From: Mediterranea massiliensis
GTDB lineage: Bacteria > Bacteroidota > Bacteroidia > Bacteroidales > Bacteroidaceae
Reading direction: 5' to 3'
DNA: 64,000 nucleotides
Assembly: GCA_015060695.1 (NCBI GenBank)
Contig: SUYA01000004.1
Coordinates: forward strand, 124,001-188,000
The notes beneath the pieces were generated by a model that ran no database searches, was not told the origin of the DNA, and was given only the letters and a program-made list of their open reading frames with translations. Made by a program: the position numbers and the translations under genes. Positions 8,076 through 18,772 of the stretch are shown here, one piece after another (the stretch's first letter is position 1; every line of letters starts with the position of its first letter).

Positions 8076-9989
8076 ATGGGAAAGATTATTGGTATTGACT
8101 TAGGTACAACAAACTCTTGTGTGTCAGTATTTGAAGGTAATGAACCGGTGGTAATCACTAATAGTGAAGGTAAACGTACAACTCCCTCGGTTGTGGCATT
8201 TGTAGATGGCGGCGAACGTAAGGTGGGTGATCCAGCTAAGCGTCAGGCTATCACTAACCCTAAGCGTACGATTTATTCTATCAAGCGTTTTATGGGTGAA
8301 AACTGGAGCCAAGTGCAAAAGGAAATTTCACGCGTACCTTATGTAGTGGTGAATGAAAACAATATGCCTCGTGTAGATATTGATGGTCGCAAATATACTC
8401 CGCAAGAAATTTCGGCAATGATTCTTCAAAAAATGAAAAAGACTGCCGAAGATTATTTGGGTCAAGAAGTAACTGAAGCGGTTATTACTGTACCTGCTTA
8501 TTTCTCTGACTCTCAACGCCAGGCTACGAAGGAAGCCGGTCAGATTGCCGGTCTCGAAGTGAAGCGTATTGTGAACGAACCGACTGCGGCTGCTCTTGCT
8601 TATGGTATTGACAAGGCCAATAAGGATATGAAGGTGGCTGTGTTCGACCTTGGTGGTGGTACATTCGATATCTCTATCCTTGAATTTGGTGGCGGTGTGT
8701 TCGAGGTGCTTTCTACTAACGGTGATACTCACTTGGGTGGTGATGACTTTGACCAAATAATCATCAATTGGTTGGTAGAGGAGTTTAAGAACGATGAAGG
8801 TGCCGACCTTACTCAAGATCCGATGGCACTTCAACGTTTGAAGGAAGCTGCCGAAAAGGCAAAGATTGAGTTGTCATCTACTACATCTACTGAAATTAAC
8901 TTGCCGTACATCATGCCGGTAGGTGGTGTGCCCAAGCACTTGGTAAAGACGTTGACTCGCGCTAAGTTTGAAGCATTGGCGCACGGATTGATTCAAGCAT
9001 GTCTCGAACCTTGTAAGAAGGCTATGAGTGATGCCGGATTGAGCAATGCTGATATTGATGAAGTAATTTTAGTGGGTGGTTCTACTCGTATTCCTGCGGT
9101 ACAAAAATTGGTTGAGGACTTCTTTGGTAAAGCTCCGTCAAAGGGCGTGAATCCGGATGAAGTGGTAGCCGTAGGTGCTGCTGTACAAGGTGCTGTGTTG
9201 ACAGACGAAATCAAGGGTGTGGTATTGCTCGATGTGACTCCGCTGTCAATGGGTATTGAAACTCTTGGTGGTGTGATGACCAAGATGATTGATGCTAACA
9301 CAACCATTCCTTGCAAGAAGACAGAAACCTTCTCTACTGCTGCCGACAATCAAACAGAGGTGACTATTCATGTGCTTCAAGGTGAGCGTCCGATGGCTGC
9401 ACAGAACAAATCAATTGGTCAGTTTAACCTTACAGGTATTGCTCCTGCACGTCGTGGTGTACCTCAAATTGAAGTCTCTTTCGATATTGACGCCAACGGT
9501 ATCTTGAAGGTTTCTGCCAAGGATAAGGCTACCGGCAAGGAACAAGCCATCCGCATCGAAGCTTCATCTGGTTTGAGCAAGGAAGAAATCGAACGTATGA
9601 AGGCGGAAGCTGAAGCCAATGCCGAAGCAGATAAGAAGGAACGCGAAAAGATTGATAAACTGAACCAAGCCGACTCAATGATTTTCACTACCGAAAATCA
9701 ACTGAAAGAACTTGGCGATAAGTTGCCGGCTGACAAGAAAGCTCCTATCGAAGCCGCTCTTAGCAAGTTGAAAGATGCTCACAAAGCACAAGACCTTGCT
9801 GCGGTTGATGCAGCTATGGCCGAACTGAATACAGCCTTCCAAGCTGCCAGTGCAGAGATGTATGCACAAAGTGGCGCTCAAGGTGGTGCACAAGCCGGTC
9901 CAGACATGAATGCCGGAGCCCAAGGTGGTGCTCAAAATGACAAGCATGGCGACAATGTGCAAGATGCAGATTTTGAAGAAGTCAAGTAA
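8076..9989 (+). CDS. dnaK: Chaperone DnaK (Hsp70)
   Basis: A 637-aa Hsp70 chaperone. The nucleotide-binding domain opens with [20 protein letters not shown] and contains [16 protein letters not shown] and [11 protein letters not shown]. The substrate-binding domain has [19 protein letters not shown]. The helical lid ends in a Gly/Ala/Gln-rich tail ([15 protein letters not shown]) and DADFEEVK, typical of bacterial DnaK. It is monocistronic here, with dnaJ and grpE not adjacent. Upstream, TTTGACA (7962) and AAATTTTG (7988-7995) are only a weak promoter candidate; I see no CIRCE element. A strong terminator follows. Confidence 0.97.
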   Translation: MGKIIGIDLGTTNSCVSVFEGNEPVVITNSEGKRTTPSVVAFVDGGERKVGDPAKRQAITNPKRTIYSIKRFMGENWSQVQKEISRVPYVVVNENNMPRVDIDGRKYTPQEISAMILQKMKKTAEDYLGQEVTEAVITVPAYFSDSQRQATKEAGQIAGLEVKRIVNEPTAAALAYGIDKANKDMKVAVFDLGGGTFDISILEFGGGVFEVLSTNGDTHLGGDDFDQIIINWLVEEFKNDEGADLTQDPMALQRLKEAAEKAKIELSSTTSTEINLPYIMPVGGVPKHLVKTLTRAKFEALAHGLIQACLEPCKKAMSDAGLSNADIDEVILVGGSTRIPAVQKLVEDFFGKAPSKGVNPDEVVAVGAAVQGAVLTDEIKGVVLLDVTPLSMGIETLGGVMTKMIDANTTIPCKKTETFSTAADNQTEVTIHVLQGERPMAAQNKSIGQFNLTGIAPARRGVPQIEVSFDIDANGILKVSAKDKATGKEQAIRIEASSGLSKEEIERMKAEAEANAEADKKEREKIDKLNQADSMIFTTENQLKELGDKLPADKKAPIEAALSKLKDAHKAQDLAAVDAAMAELNTAFQAASAEMYAQSGAQGGAQAGPDMNAGAQGGAQNDKHGDNVQDADFEEVK

Positions 9990-10017
9990 AGTCATTATAC
10001 AACTTGATGTTAAAAAA

Positions 10018-10050
10018 GTGTGTAACTCAGTGAGTTGCACGCTTTTTTTT
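10018..10050 (+). terminator. Intrinsic terminator of dnaK
   Basis: GTGTGTAACTC-AGT-GAGTTGCACGC forms an 11-bp stem with wobble pairs, followed by eight T residues. Confidence 0.85.
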
Positions 10051-10271
10051 GTGAGTTGTTATAATCATATGGTGTACAATTAAAAATGCGCCTATGTATT
10101 TTGTACGCCATAGTTGATTTGAAAGTCTTGTAAAAGAAGTTAAAAAATCGTGTTTATTTTTAATGGGTAAAAAGTTATTTGTGGGTATAAGAAATATTCT
10201 TTTCCTTTGATTAAAAATTTTGTTACTTGAATCTAAAAACAGTGGCTTTTCAATATAAAATAATAAAGATA

Positions 10272-11552
10272 ATGCCTTATGTGGTTTTTCTTTTCTTAGG
10301 TATTTCTTGTGGGAAGAATTTGGAGAAGAAAGACGATGTAGAGATGTTGGACTCCCTACGTATGGCAAATGTTTATTTTCTCAAAATGAAGGAAATAGAA
10401 ATGTTGGATAGTATGGAGTGGTATGCTGGTAAAGCGTGTGATCTTTTACAAACAGATAAGCAGAAGGCTATTGTATATTACAACTTAGGGGAACGATGGC
10501 TACAAGCAGGAGAACCGGAACGGGCGCAGGCAGCTTTCTTTAAAATGGCACCGGCTATGGATTGGAGATGGCAAAAACTTTTGATTGAATCGTTGCCTGA
10601 TGCTTTTGCCCGACAAGGCAGGTATAGGAAAGCTATACAGGTGATTGATTCCATTTATGAATCGCGTAATTCGCGTAATCTAGTGCCTTATTATTTGTTA
10701 ATGAAAGGAACAACATTTGCTATGATGGGAAATCTTGATTCTACAATCTCTTATTATAATGAAGCTTCTCAAACACTGAATCCATGGGTGGCTCAAGAGG
10801 CTGCTCGTCGTTTAAGGTTATTTTATTTATCTGTTGGAAAGGACAGTTTGGCATATGAATCGACATTAGATGAATCTTCCAGTTTGCTTGATAAACTATA
10901 TGGAGAGATAAATTTGGAGGCAAGGATGAACTATGAAAATGAAAAAGTAAAGAATGAATTGAATCAACTGAAGATTGCTAAACAACGACGTGATATTGGG
11001 TTGCTGATTTTAGGATTAGTATTTGTTTCGGGTGGCTTTGCTTTTTATTACTTTTGGCAACGACGCAAACGGGTGACTGATAAGTTGTTGTTGAATGAAC
11101 AACAGATACGTCTTAATCAAGCTAATCGATTATTGGAACAAGAGCGTGAATTAGCTCTCTTGCGAGAAAAAGAAGCGCAACTACGAGAATCATTATTTCG
11201 CAGAATGAAGTCGTTTCATAAAATTCCTTCGCTGGAAGAGAACTCATCGGACAAGAATGAAAATGGTAATCGCATAGCCTTATCGACAGAAGATTGGGAA
11301 GAGATTCGTATGACAATAGATAAAAGTTATGAAAATTTCACCACTCGCTTACGAACTGCTTATCCAGCTTTGGGCGAAAAAGATATCAATTTTTGTTGCT
11401 TGATAAAGATTGGCGTCAGCATCAAAGACCTCTCTGATATATATTGTATCAGCCGAACTTCCATTAGTCGCAAGAAATTAAGATTGAAACGTGAAAAGTT
11501 TGGTTTAACAGCCGATGATGACACGTTGGATGGCTTTTTACGCCGATTTTAG
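10272..11552 (+). CDS. TPR transmembrane lipoprotein regulator
   Basis: A 426-aa protein with a lipoprotein-type signal (VVFLFLGISC) and helical TPR-like repeats to about residue 230. One membrane segment follows (IGLLILGLVFVSGGFAFYYF), then a coiled coil rich in Glu/Gln/Arg, then a C-terminal helical domain (LGEKDINFCCLIKIGVSIKDL / ISRTSISRKKLRLK) that looks like a helix-turn-helix. This layout is common in Bacteroidetes one-component regulators. The ATG at 10272 gives the signal sequence directly; the track starts 15 codons earlier at a TTG. Its neighbour is a DUF4934 propeller lipoprotein, a frequent pairing, so local regulation is plausible. Ligand and targets are unknown. Confidence 0.7.
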   Translation: MPYVVFLFLGISCGKNLEKKDDVEMLDSLRMANVYFLKMKEIEMLDSMEWYAGKACDLLQTDKQKAIVYYNLGERWLQAGEPERAQAAFFKMAPAMDWRWQKLLIESLPDAFARQGRYRKAIQVIDSIYESRNSRNLVPYYLLMKGTTFAMMGNLDSTISYYNEASQTLNPWVAQEAARRLRLFYLSVGKDSLAYESTLDESSSLLDKLYGEINLEARMNYENEKVKNELNQLKIAKQRRDIGLLILGLVFVSGGFAFYYFWQRRKRVTDKLLLNEQQIRLNQANRLLEQERELALLREKEAQLRESLFRRMKSFHKIPSLEENSSDKNENGNRIALSTEDWEEIRMTIDKSYENFTTRLRTAYPALGEKDINFCCLIKIGVSIKDLSDIYCISRTSISRKKLRLKREKFGLTADDDTLDGFLRRF

Positions 11553-11676
11553 GATGTATTGTCTATAATGATATTTATGATGAAATGTGAATATTATTAA
11601 TAATCAGCCTATTATCATGTTTTGTAATGATTGATATTGTCTATATAATTGTTTTATAATCTAAGGAGCTTTCCTT

Positions 11677-11684
11677 TATCTTTG
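11677..11684 (+). promoter_or_regulatory. -7 element before the DUF4934 gene
   Basis: TATCTTTG lies 35 nt before the ATG at 11719 and fits TAnnTTTG exactly. No -33 stands out. Confidence 0.55.
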
Positions 11685-11718
11685 CCACAGTTTTACTAAT
11701 TATTAAAAAAATAAGATT

Positions 11719-12936
11719 ATGAGCGCAAAGATTTTGTATGGAATTTGTTTCATCGGCTTATTGTTATCAGCTTGTACCGGAGGTAGCAAGCAATGGCTAA
11801 ATGAAAATGAGTATTCATTGTTATCAGCATTAGATGAACAACCTATTGTGGCATCTGTAGAAATGGTAAATAGTGATTCTGTATGGACATTCCATTATAG
11901 TAAATTAGGAAGTGATACATTGACTTTTCCTCTTTCGGAATTTGTAGAAGAGCTGAATTTGTTGAAACTTGATGGAAGTGACGAAGCATTAGTGCCAGTG
12001 GGTAGAGTTATCGCTTCAGAGAACTATTTATTAGTACAAGGAAAGCAACAGATTCCATATAAGTTGTTTGATAAAAAAGGACGATTCATTGCCAATATCG
12101 GTTCTTTTGGTCAAGGACCGGGTGAATATCAATTGATATACGATGAACAGATTGATGAACCGGGAAATCGTATTTATTTACTTCCATGGAATGCTAAGGC
12201 GTTATTGGCTTATGATTTGCAGGGTAACTTTGTACAGAGTATTCCCTTACCGACTATAGTACCTAAAGGCATGTTTAAAGCTGATACTAAAAAATCTCAA
12301 CTTCAAGTCTTTTTGTTGCCTTTTAAACATCTCCCTTTTGTTGCTTGGAATCAGACTTTTGATGGTCATATCCTTGATACTATTCCTTCAAGACATTTGG
12401 CTATTCAACCGGACTTCAGTAACGAGGTATATAGTAACAAAAATTCAACGGCATTTGATGTGTCGCTTTTTACTTTTTGGGAACGGCGTCCCGATACACT
12501 CTATCATCACATAGGAAACCGTCTAAAACCCCAATTCACAATGGAATATAGCGCTGGCAAAATGCCTATTCATAGTTATTGGGAGTTACCTGGATACTTT
12601 ACCGGAGATGTTGCGGTTGAAAAACAACTTTCGGAAAACACGTTTAGTACAGAAAAGCCTATTGATTACATCATAGATAAACAGAGTTTGCGTGGTTGCT
12701 ATTATAAAGTAATGAACGATTTGTTTGGTGGAGTAGAAATCACATATTTTGCTTTTAAATGTCGTTATGGTTACTATTGCGAAAATTGGGAACCTGCTCA
12801 TTTACAAGAAACTTTACAGACAATATTGAATAATAAAAAAGACTTATCGGATTCGGAACGTCAACGTTTGATGCAACTGATGGGTGGTATCACAGAGAAT
12901 GATAATAATTATATTGTGTGGGGTAAGTTGAAATAG
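11719..12936 (+). CDS. DUF4934 six-bladed beta-propeller lipoprotein
   Basis: A 405-aa secreted lipoprotein (signal ending LLLSAC). The middle shows the family pattern of a 6-bladed propeller: FVEELNLLKLDG, YKLFDKKGRFIANIGSFGQGPGEY, LLAYDLQGNFVQSIPLP. The GxGPGEY loop is typical of Bacteroidetes DUF4934 proteins. The molecular function of this family is unknown; a sensing or binding role at the cell surface or periplasm is usually assumed. It has its own promoter and follows the TPR regulator by 166 bp. Confidence 0.75.
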   Translation: MSAKILYGICFIGLLLSACTGGSKQWLNENEYSLLSALDEQPIVASVEMVNSDSVWTFHYSKLGSDTLTFPLSEFVEELNLLKLDGSDEALVPVGRVIASENYLLVQGKQQIPYKLFDKKGRFIANIGSFGQGPGEYQLIYDEQIDEPGNRIYLLPWNAKALLAYDLQGNFVQSIPLPTIVPKGMFKADTKKSQLQVFLLPFKHLPFVAWNQTFDGHILDTIPSRHLAIQPDFSNEVYSNKNSTAFDVSLFTFWERRPDTLYHHIGNRLKPQFTMEYSAGKMPIHSYWELPGYFTGDVAVEKQLSENTFSTEKPIDYIIDKQSLRGCYYKVMNDLFGGVEITYFAFKCRYGYYCENWEPAHLQETLQTILNNKKDLSDSERQRLMQLMGGITENDNNYIVWGKLK

Positions 12937-13030
12937 TGATTTTTTATAATTATTAGAACTCTATTTTAGAAAAAAAACTAATAATTTGCGTTAATGAATT
13001 ATAAAGTTTTAGATAAATATTAGTTTTTAT

Positions 13031-13061
13031 TTTGAGGTTATATTCCAATAGCTTTCCTTTG
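13031..13061 (+). promoter_or_regulatory. Promoter of the RND efflux operon
   Basis: TTTG (13031-13034), 19 nt, then TTCCTTTG (13054-13061). The spacing is ideal and the -7 deviates only at TA. It lies 41 nt before the adaptor ATG. Confidence 0.55.
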
Positions 13062-13102
13062 TGTAAATTTTAATAAATTTATAAACGGCAATATATTACG
13101 CT

Positions 13103-14170
13103 ATGAATAGGAAATATATTAATTGGTGCTTATTGTTTCTGTTATTAACTGCTTGCTCGGATATAAAGAAAGAGGCTGATGTAGAGGAGGGTGTGGAAAC
13201 TGTGTTGCCAAGCGAAGAGAACAATGTGACTATACAGGTGTTACAAAAGCAGATGTTTGAACATGAGTTGGTGACCAATGGTAAAGTTACTGCTCGACAA
13301 CAAGCCGACTTGAGATTCCAATCTGATGGTATTGTGGCACATATTTATGTAAAAAACGGTGACTATGTTCGTAAAGGGCAGAAAATAGCAGAATTAGATA
13401 AATTCAGGTTGACAAACCAAACTGCTCAAGCAGCAGATGCATTGGAGCAAGCCAAGTTAGAGTTGAAAGATGTATTGATTGGACAAGGATATTCGGCCGA
13501 CAATCATAGTGAAGTACCTGCCGAAATCATGAAATTAGCGCGCGTAAAAAGTGGATATGACCAGCGTGTTGCTCAATATGAATTGGCTAAACATGAAGAA
13601 GAACATGCTACGTTGATAGCTCCTATAGACGGGATGGTAGCCAATCTTTTTGCGAAAGAACATAATACCCCCGATTCGTCAACACCATTCTGTACGATTA
13701 TTGGCACCGGACAGATGGAGGTTGATTTCACAGTGTTGGAAAGCGAATTGCCTTTGATTAAGAAAGGAAATAAAGTGATTGTTACACCTTATATGGATGC
13801 TTCAATAAAATGTGAAGGACAAATTACAGAGATAAATCCGTTAGTAGATACCAGGGGAATGGTGTCTGTAAAATCCTCTGTCCATAGTCCCCGCTTATTC
13901 AGTGGTATGAATGTACGTATTCATATCCGTCGCACGTTGGATGAACAAGTGGTGATACCCAGAAGTGCTGTTGTGTTGCGATCAGGAAAACAGGTTGTGT
14001 TTACCTTGAAAAATGGGAGAGCTTATTGGAACTATGTAAAGACTGGGTGGGAAAATAGCCAAAGCTATAGCCTTGAAGAAATGGCAGACATGCAGTTGGG
14101 AGATACCATAATAGTGAGCGGAAACGTGAACTTAGCACATGAAGCGCCTGTAGCAGTAGTGGAGGAATAA
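13103..14170 (+). CDS. RND efflux periplasmic adaptor (MFP)
   Basis: A 355-aa membrane fusion protein linking inner-membrane RND pumps to the outer-membrane channel. It has a lipobox (LLLTACSD) anchoring it in the membrane. The lipoyl/barrel-sandwich halves are visible in DLRFQSDGIVAHIYVKNGDYVRKGQKIAELD and LIAPIDGMVANLFAKEHNT, separated by a short coiled-coil hairpin. Beta-barrel and membrane-proximal domains follow. It is the first gene of the operon; the next starts 3 bp after its stop. Substrate cannot be told from the sequence. Confidence 0.88.
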   Translation: MNRKYINWCLLFLLLTACSDIKKEADVEEGVETVLPSEENNVTIQVLQKQMFEHELVTNGKVTARQQADLRFQSDGIVAHIYVKNGDYVRKGQKIAELDKFRLTNQTAQAADALEQAKLELKDVLIGQGYSADNHSEVPAEIMKLARVKSGYDQRVAQYELAKHEEEHATLIAPIDGMVANLFAKEHNTPDSSTPFCTIIGTGQMEVDFTVLESELPLIKKGNKVIVTPYMDASIKCEGQITEINPLVDTRGMVSVKSSVHSPRLFSGMNVRIHIRRTLDEQVVIPRSAVVLRSGKQVVFTLKNGRAYWNYVKTGWENSQSYSLEEMADMQLGDTIIVSGNVNLAHEAPVAVVEE

Positions 14171-14173
14171 AAG

Positions 14174-17100
14174 ATGGTGAACTTCTTAATAAAGAGACCT
14201 ATAGCCGTACTGATGGCATTTACGGCCTGTTTCATAATAGGGGCGGTGACGTATGAAACGTTGCCGGTGTCTTTATTACCTGATATTGCCATACCTCAGA
14301 TAACAGTCCAAATATCGGGACAAAATACATCGGCTCGTCAATTGGAGAATACAGTAGTGTCACCCATTAGACAACAATTGATTCAGGTGGTTCGACTGAC
14401 AGACATGAATAGTAGAACCAGAGATGGAGCGGCCATGATTGACTTAAGTTTTGAATATGGAACCAATACCGATTTGGCTTTCATTGAGGTAAACGAAAAG
14501 ATTGATGCGGCCATGAATGCATTACCCAAAGATGTTCAGCGGCCAAAGGTGATAAAAGCCAGTGCTACAGATGTACCAGTATTCTACTTGAACTTGACAT
14601 TGAAAGACGATGCAAAAGACGACAGTTTGGAGGAGGCAAATATGGCCAGTGAACGCTTTATGGATATGTGCCTTTTTGCTGAAAACGTTATACGACGTCG
14701 CATTGAACAGTTGCCCGAAGTCGCTATGGTGGATGTGACCGGAGTGATAGAGCAACAAGTACAGATAGTTCCCGACAAAAGTCAAATGATGATGTTGGGA
14801 TTGACGATAGAAGAAATAGAACAGGTATTGGCACAAAACAATGTAGAGCCCGGAAGCATGACCGTGCGCGATGGATATTATGAATACAATATAAAGTTTT
14901 CCACCTTGCTGCGCACCATAGATGATATACGCCAAATATTAATTCAAAAAGAGGGGCGCATATTGCGATTAGGAGACTTTTGCGACATTAAAGTGGTGCC
15001 GGTAAAAGAAAAAGGTATTGCTATGGCAGGTGGGAAAAGAGCCATATCATTAGCTGTGATTAAACAGGCCGATGAAAATATGGATCAGATGAAGGAAGCC
15101 GTAGCACAGGTAATGGAGCAGTTCAGCCAATCGCATCCGGACATAGAATTTAGTGTCAGCCGAAATCAGACCGAACTATTGGATTACACCATATCAAACT
15201 TGAAAGACAATCTGACATTAGGATTTGTTTTTATCTTCATCGTATCAATTTTTTTCTTGGGTGATGTTCGTTCTCCTCTTATTATTGGTATCAGTATGGT
15301 AGTATCTATCGTGACATGCTTTCTGTTTTTCTACCTGTTTGATATGTCACTTAACATCATATCGTTGTCGGGATTGATTTTGGCATTGGGTATGATGATA
15401 GACAGTAGTATTATTGTTACTGAGAATATATCACAATATCGCGAACGTAGATATAGCATCAGACGAGCATGTGTGGTAGGTACCTCAGAAGTGATTACCC
15501 CTATGCTCAGTTCGTCGCTGACTACGGTAGCTGTATTTGTACCATTGATATTTATTAGTGGCATTGCTGGAGCCTTGTTTTATGATCAAGCATTTGCGGT
15601 GGCCGTAGGTCTGTTTGTATCCTACTTTACGGGCATTATGCTACTGCCGGTTCTTTATATGTTGGCTTATCGTACGGGACTACGTCGCAATACATGGTTT
15701 TCACGCATTCGCATTAACAATCCACTGAAAGAACATACTTTGGATAGATTCTATGATGCCGGAGTAGATTGGGTGTTTGCACATAAAAAAGTATCCATAG
15801 CTTTTTGTGTGGTTTCCATCCCACTATGCGTGTTTATGTTCAACTTCATAGACAAAGAACGTATGCCCAAAATAGATCAAAATGAACTGATGGTGCGTAT
15901 TGAGTGGAATGAAAACATTCACCTTGATGAAAACCGGAGCAGAATAGAAACTTTGTTTGCAACCTTGCAAGAAGACTTTATTGAACAAACTGCTTCGGTG
16001 GGTGAACAAGACTATCTGCTTAATAGAGAACAAGCTCTGTCGGCTTCAGAAGCTGAACTCTATTTCAAAACAGCGACGTCAGAAGAAATAACACCATTAC
16101 AAAATAAGATATATCAAACAGTAAAAGAGAAATATCCTTTGGCTGTTATAGCTTTTTCGCCTCCTGAAACAGTCTTTGAAAAACTCTTTGTTACTGGAGA
16201 ACCTGATGTGGTGGCCGAATTATATGCCCGTAATAAAAATCGAGCACCACAAGCTAATGAATTACGCCAATTAGAACAACAAATAACTCATCAAACAGGA
16301 GTCACACCAACCGGTGTAGCTTTTGAAAACCAACTAAACATTGGTATTCGGCAAGAAAAACTATTACTTTATAATGTTTCGTACAATGAATTATATCGTA
16401 CTTTAAAAGTAGCTTTCAAGGAAAACAGCGTGGCAATGCTACACTCTTATCAGCAATATTTACCTATTTCAATTGTAGGTGAGGAGCAAACTATCAACCA
16501 GATGTTGCAAGAAACACTGATTGCTACCCGACCCAACGCACAAGGAGAGGTGGGATATATTCCACTGCGTGAATTAATAACGGTAGAACCCGGTGAAGAT
16601 TTGAAAACACTCACTGCCGGACGTAATGGTGAATATATACCTTTCGACTTCTATGATGTGGACAATGTACCCGATTTAATGAATAATGTGAAGCAAATAA
16701 CAGATGCAACCGGACATTGGGATACAGCCTTCTCAGGTAGTTTCTTTTCTAACCAGCAGATGATGAATGACTTGGTAGTAATACTATTTATCTCTATCAT
16801 GTTGATGTATTTTATATTGGCAGCCCAATTTGAAAGTTTTTTACAGCCTTTGATTGTATTGTTTGAAATCCCTATTGATGTAGCTTTCTCGTTGGTGTTG
16901 TTATGGTTGTGTGGGCATACATTAAATCTGATGTCGGCCATCGGTATCATTGTTACTTGTGGTATCATTATTAATGATTCTATTCTTAAAATAGATGCAA
17001 TCAACGAGTTACGGAAGTCTGGAGTACCTCTGATTGAGGCTATTCACGAAGCAGGACGTCGTCGCTTGCGCCCTATCATTATGACCTCACTTACTACCAT

Positions 17101-17260
17101 TTTGGCCATGCTTCCTTTGCTCTTTTCTTTTGACATGGGTTCAGAATTACAGAAACCTCTCTCCATTGCCATGATTGGAGCCATGGCCATCGGAACGTTG
17201 GTCAGTTTGTTTATTATACCTTTAGTATATTGGTTCATTTATAGAAAGAAAACTGTATGA
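14174..17260 (+). CDS. RND efflux pump inner-membrane permease 1
   Basis: A 1028-aa HAE1-like RND transporter driven by the proton gradient. The N terminus VNFLIKRPIAVLMAFTACFIIGAV is TM1, and two large periplasmic loops and 12 membrane segments fit the family. In TM4 the usual Asp-Asp pair appears as Asp-Ser (LGMMIDSSIIVTEN), and TM10 reads GIIINDSILKIDA with Asn where AcrB has Lys940, so the proton relay differs from AcrB. It overlaps the following TolC gene by 4 bp. Substrates are unknown. Confidence 0.88.
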   Translation: MVNFLIKRPIAVLMAFTACFIIGAVTYETLPVSLLPDIAIPQITVQISGQNTSARQLENTVVSPIRQQLIQVVRLTDMNSRTRDGAAMIDLSFEYGTNTDLAFIEVNEKIDAAMNALPKDVQRPKVIKASATDVPVFYLNLTLKDDAKDDSLEEANMASERFMDMCLFAENVIRRRIEQLPEVAMVDVTGVIEQQVQIVPDKSQMMMLGLTIEEIEQVLAQNNVEPGSMTVRDGYYEYNIKFSTLLRTIDDIRQILIQKEGRILRLGDFCDIKVVPVKEKGIAMAGGKRAISLAVIKQADENMDQMKEAVAQVMEQFSQSHPDIEFSVSRNQTELLDYTISNLKDNLTLGFVFIFIVSIFFLGDVRSPLIIGISMVVSIVTCFLFFYLFDMSLNIISLSGLILALGMMIDSSIIVTENISQYRERRYSIRRACVVGTSEVITPMLSSSLTTVAVFVPLIFISGIAGALFYDQAFAVAVGLFVSYFTGIMLLPVLYMLAYRTGLRRNTWFSRIRINNPLKEHTLDRFYDAGVDWVFAHKKVSIAFCVVSIPLCVFMFNFIDKERMPKIDQNELMVRIEWNENIHLDENRSRIETLFATLQEDFIEQTASVGEQDYLLNREQALSASEAELYFKTATSEEITPLQNKIYQTVKEKYPLAVIAFSPPETVFEKLFVTGEPDVVAELYARNKNRAPQANELRQLEQQITHQTGVTPTGVAFENQLNIGIRQEKLLLYNVSYNELYRTLKVAFKENSVAMLHSYQQYLPISIVGEEQTINQMLQETLIATRPNAQGEVGYIPLRELITVEPGEDLKTLTAGRNGEYIPFDFYDVDNVPDLMNNVKQITDATGHWDTAFSGSFFSNQQMMNDLVVILFISIMLMYFILAAQFESFLQPLIVLFEIPIDVAFSLVLLWLCGHTLNLMSAIGIIVTCGIIINDSILKIDAINELRKSGVPLIEAIHEAGRRRLRPIIMTSLTTILAMLPLLFSFDMGSELQKPLSIAMIGAMAIGTLVSLFIIPLVYWFIYRKKTV

Positions 17261-18738
17261 AAAGAAAAATAGCCATACTATTGTTGCTTACAACAATAAT
17301 TACTCTACCTAAAGCACAACAGCGTGTCACGTTGGATTTACAACAAACGATTCGTTTAGCTAATGACAGTTCGTTGGAAGCTTTTCGAACCAAAAATATG
17401 TATTTGGCAGGTTACTGGGAATATCGCACTTATAAAGCCAATCGTTTGCCAAGTTTGACTCTGAATCTGACTCCGGCTCAATACTATCGTGACATTACTC
17501 GCCGGTATGATTCTGAGCAAGATTTAGATGTGTATCGTAGTCAACAATCGTTTTATGCATCAGGTAGCCTTTCGGTAAGGCAGAATTTCGATTTGACCGG
17601 TGGTACCTTCTACCTAAATAGCGACTTAGGTTATATGCGCAGTTTCGGAAATGGTAAATACACTCAATACACCAGTGTTCCGTTGCGTATAGGTTATTCT
17701 CAAAGTCTGTTGGGATACAATGCTTTCCGTTGGGAGCGAAAGATAGAGCCGCTAAAGTATGAAAAGGTAAAGAAAGAGTATATTTATAATGCCCAGCAGG
17801 TAGCCGAACAAGCAACCTCTTATTTCTTCAATTTGGCTATGTCGCAAGCTGAATATGATTTGGCTAAAGAAAATATGAAATCTACCGATACACTTTATAG
17901 TATAGGCAAGGAGCGTTTGAAGATTGCTGCAATCAGTCGTGCTGACCTATTAACTTTGGAATTGGATGCCGTAAATGCTCGAAATACATTACAGAATGCT
18001 ACCAGTTCTTTAAAACGAGCTATGTTTTCTTTAGCCTCTTTTTTGAATATGGAAAAAAATACCGAAATAACGGTAATTCTTCCTGGTCGTCCTGAATCTT
18101 TGATAATCCCTGTGGATGAAGCATTGGTTGCTGCTCAAAGTAACAATCCTAAGTTTTTAGAATTGCGTCAAAGTGTTTTAGAAGCCGAGCAGAATGTAGA
18201 TCGAACTAAAAAAGAATCTCGATTCAATGCCAGTGTTGATGCTAGTATTGGTTTCAATCAAGTGGCAGAAGGTTTCAGTGATGTATTCCGTAATCCTTCT
18301 CGACAGGAGTTGATTTCGCTTAGTGTGTCTATTCCGTTAATTGATTGGGGAGTGCGAAAAGGTAAGTATAATATGGCCAAGAATAATCTAAATGTGGTGA
18401 AAACTTCTGCTCGTCAAGAAGAAATAAGTATTGAGGAGGAGGTGATTATGACGGTCAATGACTTTAATGTACAACAACGTTTAGTGCTGAGTGCTGAGGA
18501 GGCTTTGGATCTATCTATTATGGCATACAACGAAACACGTCAACGTTTTATAATAGGTAAGGCTGATGTGAATAGTTTGACATTGGCTTTGAACCGCCAA
18601 CAGGAGGCTCAACGTAATTACATTTCGGCTTTACAGAATTATTGGCTGGGATATTATAAAATTCGTCGTTTAACTTTGCATGATTTTGCTTCAGGCTTTT
18701 CGCTTTCAGAGAAGTTTGACTATAATACGTTGCAATAA
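17257..18738 (+). CDS. TolC-family outer membrane efflux protein
   Basis: A 493-aa outer-membrane channel component with a signal peptide (KRKIAILLLLTTIITLPKAQQ). Two homologous helical halves are visible: EQATSYFFNLAMSQAEYDLAKENMKSTDTLYSIGKERLKI and VIMTVNDFNVQQRLVLSAEEALDLSIMAYNETRQRFIIGKADVNSL, the repeated TolC coiled-coil pattern. Its ATG overlaps the stop of permease 1, and permease 2 begins 34 bp later, so it probably serves both pumps. Confidence 0.88.
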   Translation: MKRKIAILLLLTTIITLPKAQQRVTLDLQQTIRLANDSSLEAFRTKNMYLAGYWEYRTYKANRLPSLTLNLTPAQYYRDITRRYDSEQDLDVYRSQQSFYASGSLSVRQNFDLTGGTFYLNSDLGYMRSFGNGKYTQYTSVPLRIGYSQSLLGYNAFRWERKIEPLKYEKVKKEYIYNAQQVAEQATSYFFNLAMSQAEYDLAKENMKSTDTLYSIGKERLKIAAISRADLLTLELDAVNARNTLQNATSSLKRAMFSLASFLNMEKNTEITVILPGRPESLIIPVDEALVAAQSNNPKFLELRQSVLEAEQNVDRTKKESRFNASVDASIGFNQVAEGFSDVFRNPSRQELISLSVSIPLIDWGVRKGKYNMAKNNLNVVKTSARQEEISIEEEVIMTVNDFNVQQRLVLSAEEALDLSIMAYNETRQRFIIGKADVNSLTLALNRQQEAQRNYISALQNYWLGYYKIRRLTLHDFASGFSLSEKFDYNTLQ

Positions 18739-18772
18739 TAATTAAGGTTTTAATTTTCAATTTCAAAATAAC

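Noticed and set aside
9675-10040. 121-aa antisense ORF across the dnaK end
   Set aside because: It is a shadow of dnaK and includes the terminator. Similar antisense ORFs opposite the RND, his and inositol genes were left out for the same reason.
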